A stretch of 64,000 nucleotides of DNA from Cordilura impudica (Eukaryota > Arthropoda > Insecta > Diptera > Scathophagidae), in NCBI GenBank assembly GCA_963682025.1, contig OY821520.1, forward strand, positions 90,489,170-90,553,169, in the 5' to 3' direction. Below the pieces are notes generated by a model. It was given only the letters and a program-made list of their open reading frames with translations, did not search any database and was not told the DNA's origin. The translations under genes were made by a program, and so were the position numbers. Below, piece by piece: positions 55,993 through 64,000 of this stretch (positions are counted from its first letter, which is position 1; every line of letters begins with the position of its first letter).

Positions 55993-56399
55993 AATATGGA
56001 TCAATTATATGGAATCTTTCCTATACCATTCATATAAACAGTATTGAATCAGTGAAAAACCAGTTTTTGATATAAGTTATCTTATTTAAAAAGTCCTCGA
56101 GTCATACTAAGTATCGCACTTCTACTTGGATTAATTCGAAGTGATGTTGATTCTTAGTTTCTGCTCATAACTTTCAGCTACTAAATGTAAAATAAAGCTC
56201 TTTATGCACAAAACGACTCCTTTCGCCGTGTATGCGAAAATTTCAACATATTTCTGAGAATAATGATGTTGTTAAAAGAAAAATCAATATGCGTTCGACC
56301 ACAGGGGAGATGTGTAAACATATACACCTCTTCACACTCTATTTCAGAAAGTATCAATAAATTTTCAGAAAGTATTAATTGTATTTTTCAATGAATTTC

Positions 56400-57230
56400 G
56401 GTGGATAACAATCGCTCCAAGAGGTGGTGATGACAGACTAGCTACAGTCGCGGGCTGGGTCACCAAACAGGCTCATCCATAATCCACTGTACCAAAAAAA
56501 AAAAAAACACAGAAGCTAACCATCTCACAATTAACTCTCAGGGCCTTTCCTATCTTTTTAATATTTTCCTTTTTGTTCATGGGGGCCCTACTAATATCCA
56601 CTACATTTTACTTCATCCACTTAACTTTTTTATTTCTACTCCATGCTTGAAGTCATCGCCGCAGCCTCAGGAAACGCAGGAGCTACAAAGGTTTGTCCGT
56701 CCGTCACTGAGTCCACTGGGTGAGTATTTCTGTATGTTTAATAATTTCAAATCACTTAAATTTCCCCTCTACGCACGTATTCATATAAACCGTTGGTTGT
56801 AAAACTTCCTGCACAACAACAAGATACCCCTTTTTACCGACGATTGAAGGCCTAAGCTCACCCCTATCTCATGCGCACACCCCGAAATACTACAGGATGG
56901 ACTGCTCCGGAAAATAGCAACCAGAAAATGCTTTCTTCGATTTTCTTTTCCAAAGGTATAAAAATCTGCTTCAATTCAAAATTTCTCTTTGCAGAGCATA
57001 TGTCCCGTCCGTCAGGTCGTACCAGTTCTGGCTGCCCTGGGTTCCAAAACCTTTTCCCTTATGCGCTTATCGTTACCTTGCACCCCTGGCTTAGTGGTGC
57101 AACTGCTGCAGTTCCCTCGACGGATACAACAGTGGTGGCTGAGATGACTTGCTGGTTCTTACGGCACTCTCACTTTTTAATAATTCTTTGTTTTTTTTTT
57201 TTTTTTAGTTTAAATTTACTTTAGCAAACA
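56400..57230 (+). other. GC-richer block with splice-like signals, no identified gene
   Basis: It begins with about 105 bp ending in A14 (TCCACTGTACC before the run at 56493). A possible exon follows: ATG at 56647 (MLEVIAAASGNAGATK) to CTGG|GTGAGT at 56720. A polypyrimidine/TTTGCAG acceptor is near 56993, then a frame of about 30 codons ending TAG, or a longer frame (MSRPSGRTSSGCPG) in another phase. I recognise no family; it could be retroelement UTR or a decayed gene. T-run at about 57188-57206. Confidence 0.25.
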
Positions 57231-57672
57231 CAAAAATACTAAACAACTGGTTGTTTCTTTTAATTTTTTTTCACTTTACAGCCTCAATTGTTTTCCGTTT
57301 ATTGCTTAAAAATAAATTTTTTTATTCATTTATAACTTTCACGGAGCCACTTGTTGTAACACCTTCGCACCAAAAACCAAAAACATAATCCTCCTTTCAG
57401 CGGAATTCCCTTCTCTTTATACCTTCCAGCTATCTGATATTTTCCCTCCTAAACTAAAAACTGCATCCATCATATTTCATTTTTCGCACCTAAGTAACAA
57501 CAGTCTCCATCTTTATTTATTTTTCCCACCTAACTAAAAACTCCCTTCTTAATTATTTCTATCCTTTCTTTTGCCCTGCCAAAAACCCTAATTATAGCAA
57601 CTCATATTTGTATAATTTACTACCCCCCTTTCGGTCTTCTTCTTATTAATTTAACACTATACCATTCACACA

Positions 57673-57858
57673 TGACAAATTCAGAAAACATTAATTGAAT
57701 TTCAGAAAGTATCAATTGTATTTCAGACATCAATTGATTTTCAGAAATACCTAACTATATTCCAGAAAACATCTAATGAATTTTAGAAAGTAGCAAATGT
57801 ATTTCAGAAAACATCAATTGAATTTCAGAAATTATCTATTGAAATTCAGAATGAAAAA
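57673..57858 (+). repeat. Minisatellite of ~22-bp TTTCAGAAA-AT-CAATTG units
   Basis: About seven degenerate units such as ATTTCAGAAAGTATCAATTG. Two or three related units lie at 56342-56397, on the other side of the GC-richer block and in the same orientation. Confidence 0.7.
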
Positions 57859-58111
57859 GTAGTTTACCCTACAATACCGAAAAGTTATTATTGTTTCTAT
57901 TAGTGATTTAGAGTCGCAGAAAATGTTTAGCAATATTTGGACTTATTTGTTATGCACTGGAAAATAAACTATCAAGGGTGGCCTTTTAATCAAAATAGGA
58001 TAAGGACTTCATTTGTTAATCAGCTACAATATAAACACCAGGATAGAATTTTGACCCATTTTGAAGTCATCATTTTGAAAAAAAAAACACGTTTATATCG
58101 TCATCTTAAAT

Positions 58112-58177
58112 GTAAAAGGCCGTAACTAACCGAAAGTTCAAAATTTACTTTTTTGTATTGTAGTTACGGCCTTTTAC
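58112..58177. repeat. Perfect 17-bp stem hairpin
   Basis: GTAAAAGGCCGTAACTA at 58112-58128 and its exact inverse at 58161-58177, loop 32 bases. Possibly a short foldback remnant. Confidence 0.6.
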
Positions 58178-58245
58178 TTAAAAACTACTATTTTACCATA
58201 AATTTGTTTTCACAAATAAAAATCCATCTCTATTTCTCAATATAC

Positions 58246-58520
58246 ACTTGAGTATTTAAAATTAACGAAAAAGATTTTTGATTTTGCTAAACAGACAGCG
58301 AACTCGGTGGTTCTGCTTAGTAAAAAGTTCTGTCAATAGCAAATATATACTTGAATATTAAAAAAAAAAAAAAAAACAAATCTATAAGTTTGTGAACATA
58401 TTAAACTCACAGCACACCTAGCGGTCAATTGCAAATATACACTTGAATATTTAAAATTAACGAAAAATATTTGTGATTTTGCTAAACAGACAGCGAACTC
58501 GGCGGTTCTGCCTACTAAAT
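58246..58520 (+). repeat. ~90-bp direct duplication
   Basis: The block CACTTGAGTATTTAAAATTA, GATTTTGCTAAACAGACAGC and GAACTCGGTGGTTCTGC at 58246-58318 recurs at about 58440-58511 with few changes, a period of about 194 bp. Part of the unit (GCAAATATATACTTGAATAT) occurs again between them. Confidence 0.7.
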
Positions 58521-58639
58521 ACACCAATACACTTACATGTACCTCACATCGATTTTCCCTTTCGCTGTTTTTGTGATTGTATTGTGAATTTGGATTTTAC
58601 CCACCCTGAGCGCATAGATGTTTACACATCAAAAAGTCA

Positions 58640-60122
58640 TTTTACATTTGAGTACTTAATTTAATTTTGTTTGTATTTCATATTTAGTCTGTAAGGCTGT
58701 TTAGTCTATAGACTTCAAAATAAATAAATAAAGAAATAAATAAATAAATAAATAAAAAAATATAAATAATTTAATAAATATAAATAAGGTATGCGATGAA
58801 GCAATTCGAATTTTAATTCATGGATTTTGGCCATTGAAATTGTGAATGTTTGAACTGGTGCATTGTTTTGATTAAACAACTCTTTCTGTTTCTCCAAAGG
58901 AGGCGCCTTTCACTTAATCTCATCACCAAATTCAGCTGATTCATTTGCTTTTGAAGACAATCAATAAAAATTATATCTCAAACAGACAAAAAAAAAAAAA
59001 AACGCCACACCTTTGCCTGCAGGTGGAAAAGTTATAGACGCAATTTACCTGTCTTGGTCCACTGGATTGACTGTTCCTTTACCGCAGGTGTAAATTTGTA
59101 GGCCCACATCTCATTCATGCTTACAATTTGACTCAATGAATCAACTTATCAAATTATCAGTCATTACGTGATGGAAAGTACTTTTCAAAATTCATCTAAT
59201 TTTAGCCTGCTCACGCAGCAGCAGCCAACGATCATCCAATTGTATTTTGTGCATTTTATGAACCGTTTCTAGCATGGCCACCTGGCATTTCGTGCGAGCT
59301 CGGCTTTAATATTGTTTGGACTGAGATCTTTCAAATGAAAGTATTGTATTAAATAAAGGCAAGTATTTTTTCCAATGTTTACAAATTCACTGGGGTCATT
59401 TACTAAGCAACGCTGCGCCTTCAAATTTAAATTATATATTTTACGTCAGTTCGGGTGGTTCAGTGACCGCCCTCGTGACTTACTTTATCAAATCATCAAA
59501 AAAGTTATTAAAACCGATTTCCGGCAGGGCATTTAAAACGCGAAGTTTTTCGGTTTTTATCGCTCAAACCGATTCAAACAGGTGTGCTCGTAGTGGTCTT
59601 TCGAGTTTATTGTATAGTCAGAAGCCGCACGGTGCTACAACTGGCGAGTAAATTGTGTGTCGAATTTTTTACGAAATGCAATATTAGTATTTTTTTAACC
59701 AATCGAGATAAGACGCGTTTGAGGTGCAATATATTTTAAATCATTTACCTGTCCCCATATAAAAAACTTTTTTATACAGTACATCTATAAAACTATAACA
59801 TTTCTAACAGTATCTAGGAAGCTTCTAAAGAAATCGAGCTCGACATATAACAATTTTACAAAAAATAAAATATTAATTTTCACACGTTTGTTATATAAAT
59901 TTTTTTTATTTCGTACACATCCATAAAAATACTTTTCTAAAAAAACACATATTTTGTGTACATATGATGTGAAAGAAATTTTAACAGTATAAACAAGATC
60001 TTTAATTTTCAACTGACTGGCAAACATGTTTTTTCCTTGGCGTGTTTTTCATTAGTTGATATTTATACTTCTGGGGCTTTCTTTTTCCTCAACGCCCTAC
60101 CTGGCTTCCTGAAATTGCTTGC
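58640..60122. other. Unassigned; (AAAT)n microsatellite
   Basis: An AAAT repeat spans about 58720-58790. The 59452-59650 segment is more GC-balanced (TTCGGGTGGTTCAGTGACC) but shows no identifiable gene. Nothing else supported. Confidence 0.45.
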
Positions 60123-60322
60123 NNNNNNNNNNNNNNNNNNNNNNNNNNNNNNNNNNNNNNNNNNNNNNNNNNNNNNNNNNNNNNNNNNNNNNNNNNNNNN
60201 NNNNNNNNNNNNNNNNNNNNNNNNNNNNNNNNNNNNNNNNNNNNNNNNNNNNNNNNNNNNNNNNNNNNNNNNNNNNNNNNNNNNNNNNNNNNNNNNNNNN
60301 NNNNNNNNNNNNNNNNNNNNNN
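60123..60322. other. Assembly gap, 200 N
   Basis: Exactly 200 undetermined bases, which suggests a placeholder length and not a measured gap. Confidence 0.99.
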
Positions 60323-60340
60323 ACAAATATTACAATGTAA

Positions 60341-62032
60341 TTACAACTCATCGAAAAATTTTCTTTTATAAGATTTTCTTAAATAACCTTGTTTAGAGGG
60401 ATTTGTTTTAATGCTCCAGCAATAGTCCGCCATCATATGCTTATCCCAGTGACCCTGGTACCGCTCCTATATAGTGCGGATATCTTGATGGAAACGTTCA
60501 CCTTGTTCTTCACTGAAGTCTCCAAGATTTTCAGGGAAACAATCCAAATGACTGTGTGTGTAGTGCACCTTAATGCTCATATTACAACCAAGCTGCTTGA
60601 AATGTGACAACATGTTATCCACGTGGTCCGAATAGTGCTCACCCTTTTTGTTTCCCAGGAAATTGCGCACTATCCAAACAAATTCATTCCAAGCATTTCT
60701 TTCAATATCTGTCATGGAATCACTAAAATTTTCATCATTGATTAATTTTTTGATTTGAGGGCCATCAAAAATGCCAGCTTTCAGTTTCTCCGAACTCAAA
60801 TTGTTGAACTTTTTACTGATATATCTAAAACAATCACCGTCCTTGTTGAGAGCTTTGACAAATTGTTTCATAAGTCCTAGCTTGATATGGAGAGATGGCA
60901 GTATTATGCGATCCCTGGGCACAAGTGGTTGATTTACTATATTGTGGTTTCCTGGAACCATAGCTTCCCTCGAAGGCCAGTCTTTCTTACTCCAGTGTTC
61001 AGATCTGGCTCTGCTGTCCCATAAACAAATGAAACACGGATATTTTGTGTAGCCACCTTGTTGGCCTAGAAGAAAATTCACCATTTTTAGATCCACACAA
61101 ATTAGCCAGCGGTGTTCGTTGTACTTTATTTTATTTATAACTGAGGCAATTGTAGAATATTCTTCTTTAGCTTTAGTTGAATGTGCAATGGGCAACGAAC
61201 CCAATTTATTACCGTTATGCAGAAGTACACATTTTAGGCTGCGTTTAGAAGAATCTATAAATAGTCGCCAGTCATTTGGATCATACTCCTCTAATCCCAT
61301 CGCTGTTACTAAACCAGGAACATCTGAACAATAAACAAATTCATCGTCTTCGGAAAAGAATGGAAGTAAGTTTTTTTCTCTGTTACGGTAGTATGAAATT
61401 GTTGTTCCTTGGGTTAACAGATTTTTTTGCTTTAATCGAGAAGCAAGAATTTCAGATGCTTTTTTAGAAAGTCCAAGGTCTCTCACTAAATCACTAAGCT
61501 CCTCCTGATTAAATTGCTCGCGTTCAGAAGAAATATCTAAATGCAAGTCATCTGATCCAAATTCAGAAATTGGTGAAGGAACATTTTGTCGTAAGTCGTG
61601 GAAATTGTGTGTAGATGTAGATGGTTGTGGTTCTGAATCCTCACTAGAGTACAGGACTGGTTGGGTAATAGACAACACGTTAGGATAAATCCATTTCGAC
61701 CGGTTTGTTTTATTAATGCCTGTTATGTTGACAGCGCAAAAATAACAATCATCATAACGATTCGAAGGTTCCCGCCAGATCATTGGTGTTTTATACTTGA
61801 AGTGGGTCCGTTGCTTGTTTGCCCATAACCTTAAATACTCTACACAGTTTTTACATACAGTATTAGGAATCCAGTACTTGTCACGGGTTTCCATGGTAAA
61901 TCCGAAGTAGTCAAAATAAATTTTTTTAATAAAATCTGACACACTTTTTCTATTTTTTATAAACGTGTATTCGCCAAATATGTTACAAAAATAGTTGGGA
62001 TTGATTTTATAGGTGTTTCTTGACGTAGCCAT
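60341..62032 (-). pseudogene. Long intronless transposon-type ORF with a single premature stop
   Basis: ATG at 62032; open for 521 codons to TAG at 60467-60469. In the same frame it continues ERYQGHWDKHMMADYCWS and ends KRKFFDEL at TAA 60341-60343, so 563 residues if read through. N-terminal Cys pairs C60/C63 (VCKNCVEYL) and C96/C99 (DDCYFCAV) suggest zinc binding. Residues 130-180 are acidic and Ser-rich. Then FIDSSKRSLK (D260), ICVDLKMVNF (D314), YPCFICLWDSRA (C333/C336), LPSLHIKLGLMKQF and GDFSEEQGERFHQD (E512). I recall this as a dispersed, unannotated arthropod family; an RNase-H-like transposase is inferred. The adjacent gap prevents finding its left end. Confidence 0.65.
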
Positions 62033-63479
62033 TGCACAATTTTGAAGTATATATCAAAGTAACACAATTTTCAATAAATAACACACGGGAACAAAATTGA
62101 ACTTTTTTGCGTTGACTGATTAAATGTTCAATGTAAAATGATTTATATTTTTTGTCGTTATACTTTTCGCTTTCGTAAACACTTGTTGAATGAGAAAAAT
62201 TGGTTGAATGAACCCATAAAAATACTTAGTAGTTTTTTACTGAAGTACCAAAAAAAATTATATCCACAATTTTATTGACAGTCACTTATGAATGAACACA
62301 TGTGTTCAGGGGAATTCCTTTAAAAAATCATCCGTTACCAACGGTAAACCACACATCAATAAAAACAAGTGGACTTTTCTTTTTTCTCTTTAATTGACTG
62401 TGAACTGACTAGGTGTCATAAAGGGACAATAAAATTTATAGGCGTTATGAGTTTGCTACCGCAACCATAAAAATGAAATAATCTTTTTTTATTACTTAAT
62501 TTTTTTAATTCTTAGAATCATAAAAAACTAACTTATTACATACTTACACGTTAGAAAATGTTATTTTTGTATGGAAATCGCGATTTATATCAATTCAGTA
62601 AATCGTGAACAAAATCAAAAGTTGTGCACCGATTGCAATGAAATAAAGCTCATTTTATTCGAAATATATTTAACTAACTGTTTGTAGACCAAAACTGTGA
62701 TTTTTGTCCCATTTTTATTTTTTAGGAATTTTTAAAGAACAAAAAAAATGTTTTTTTTTTAAAATTTTAATTTTTTTTTCAAAACTTGAACGATATCTCT
62801 AAAACTACTTGGAAAATTTAAAAACAAAGTAAGCACGGCATTAAGAGAATATTGTTTGCGAGTTTCGGATTTTTTTTTTAATTTAATATGGTGAACCGTT
62901 TTCAAGTTATTCCAATATATGTAGCGGAAGTGCCTTAATTTTGAACATAACGGTATATCTCGAAAAGTCGAGCTGATAGAAAAAAACCAAGGGCAGATTT
63001 GGATTCAGCGTCCCAAATAACCTTAAAAACAATATTCAGTTCTTAATCAACAGAACCATTGTTCCCTTGTGTAATTAAGCGATGTTCATGAAATTTCTTG
63101 ACTTTTGCTGTCGCATCAATTTTATACAGAAAACGTATTAATTGATTCAAAAATATTCTTTTACATCGAGATATTTAAAAAGTGACGTTGCTTATCCTGG
63201 TGTGTGGTTTTCCACACATATGTTATTTATATATATTTTGTACTAGAAACATAATGTCCATTCCTATTGATGTTATGACAAACTGTGCATCTATTATGTA
63301 ATATAAACAATTGATAATGTTATTCTGAAGTGATCAAATGCATATGCAAGGGAGCAATGCTGTGAAAGCTATATTGAAATCGATTCAAACTCGTTACATG
63401 CATATATCGGTGTTCCTATTTTGGCTGGACTTTACAGGTCTATGCTTCTAACTAATCTAATGTTTTAGATATAATTGTG
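62033..63479. other. AT-rich flank, probably the terminal region of the preceding element
   Basis: No coding sequence. Phrases such as AAAATCAAAAGTTGTGCACC and GGTATATCTCGAAAAGTCGAG resemble the non-coding long arms of the elements at 14505-18985 and 43638-46354 in style, not by alignment. No matching arm is visible on the other side because of the gap. Confidence 0.35.
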
Positions 63480-64000
63480 ATATTCTAGATGAAAGAATTA
63501 GACAATCTTGGATTTATTTGGAGCGATGATGTCGAAGAAGACACTTCAATACATGAATAGTGTTATTTGGTTCGATAACATTATAAGCAGAAAGCATTAC
63601 GGACTAATTTGCTGCAATTCGTGAAATATTCGACAAATGGTCTGAACTATTATTACTGCAAACCATCTAAATGTGTTACAATTGAATAACAATTGCTATG
63701 TTTTCATAGGAGATGCAAGTTTGAACAACATAAGCCTTCTAAGCCGATATGGAATTAAATTTTGGGTTTTAGTTTCCTCTAAAACTTATTACGTTTAGAA
63801 AATGCAACCATATTTGGGTAAATCAGTTGAAAAAAGTTAAGGTAAACGTGCAGTTTTTAATTATGTTCGAAGAGTGAAGAATCATAACATAACAGTGGGC
63901 AAGTTGTTCTGATCTTGCGAATTTGCCCAAAAGTTGTTACCCAAATTGGCAAACAAACAAACAATGCGAAGAGTTTTCTTGCGTGAGCTTAGAATACCTC
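63480..64000 (+). pseudogene. piggyBac transposase relic 3, cut by the window end
   Basis: Frameshifted + strand pieces read WFDNIISRKHYG-like, REIFDKWSELLLL, then CKPSKCVTIE and RRCKFEQHKPSKP, GIKFWVLVSSKTYYV, KMQPYLGKSVEKS, GKRAVFNYVRRVKNHNITV and TMRRVFLREL. This is the ordered piggyBac core (VTIDEQL, F+GRC-F-QYMPSKPAKYGIKFW, first catalytic Asp block, then TMR+NK). The first Asp (VDSKTYYVW) is Ser here, and there are at least four stops. Different from piggyBac 1 and 2. Confidence 0.8.

Larger units (their letters stand above)
56303..58634. repeat. 2.3-kb segment bounded by AGATGTGTAAACAT inverted repeats
   Basis: GAGATGTGTAAACATATACACC at the left and GATGTTTACACATC at the right are inverted, like the ends of the 165-bp element at 50969-51133. 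The right flank is homologous over about 90 bp to that element. It may be one larger element of the same family, or two fragments. No transposase was found inside. Confidence 0.3.

Noticed and set aside
59630..59660. ACTGGCGAG after a CTACA, resembling an LTR end plus primer-binding site
   Set aside because: No matching second LTR, no gag/pol coding in the vicinity, and the phrase is short.
60037..60396. Open frames running through the N block
   Set aside because: Artefacts of the 200-N gap.

Overview
This window looks like an intergenic, repeat-packed stretch of an AT-rich insect genome, most likely a fly (Diptera). I find no convincing host gene, tRNA, rRNA or CRISPR array in 64 kb. Evidence for a fly is a family of about 780-bp interspersed repeats (at least 15 copies or fragments, both strands) carrying a (GTCY)n microsatellite, as described for dipteran mini-me/DINE-1 elements. 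It occurs with Jockey-type LINEs, Penelope-like elements, Tc1/mariner, piggyBac and Helitron families. Transposase genes have eukaryotic architecture, with 48-80 bp introns.

Layout. 0-7 kb: the end of a long-TIR transposon, a Jockey scrap, an antisense LINE split by a mini-me copy, and a 5'-truncated Penelope-like element (PLE1). 7-9.5 kb: two tandem-repeat blocks, one GC-rich. 10-14 kb: mini-me copies, one nested in a small TIR element, and an antisense Jockey fragment. 14.5-19 kb: a long-TIR DNA transposon remnant carrying an almost intact Penelope-like element (PLE2) with a 15-bp target duplication. 20-31 kb: mini-me copies, two foldback elements, Helitron-like copies, a LINE fragment and a decayed transposase. 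32-38 kb: a deletion-derivative mariner, then a Tc1 element whose right TIR is interrupted by a MITE and a piggyBac element. 39.6-46.4 kb: two less usual DNA transposons, one about 3.5 kb with a DUF7869-like transposase and one about 2.7 kb with roughly 580-bp TIRs. 46.8-56 kb: Helitron, mini-me copies, a mariner relic and a second piggyBac. 56-60 kb: unassigned sequence with short repeats and a GC-rich block. 60-64 kb: a 200-N assembly gap, a long intronless ORF broken by one stop codon, and a piggyBac relic.

The genes do not form a pathway. What the window records is an order of insertion. Several nests can be read because one copy of an inverted or repeated sequence preserves the empty site: a Helitron in a foldback arm, a Helitron in a mini-me copy, two insertions in one Tc1 TIR, and a PLE in a long-TIR element. 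The least familiar material is the set of RNase-H-like transposase genes at 24.6-26.2, 40.4-42.7, 44.3-45.5 and 60.3-62.0 kb, and a hammerhead-like stem-loop with paired base changes in the two PLEs. Family names are from memory of motifs and were not checked against any database.
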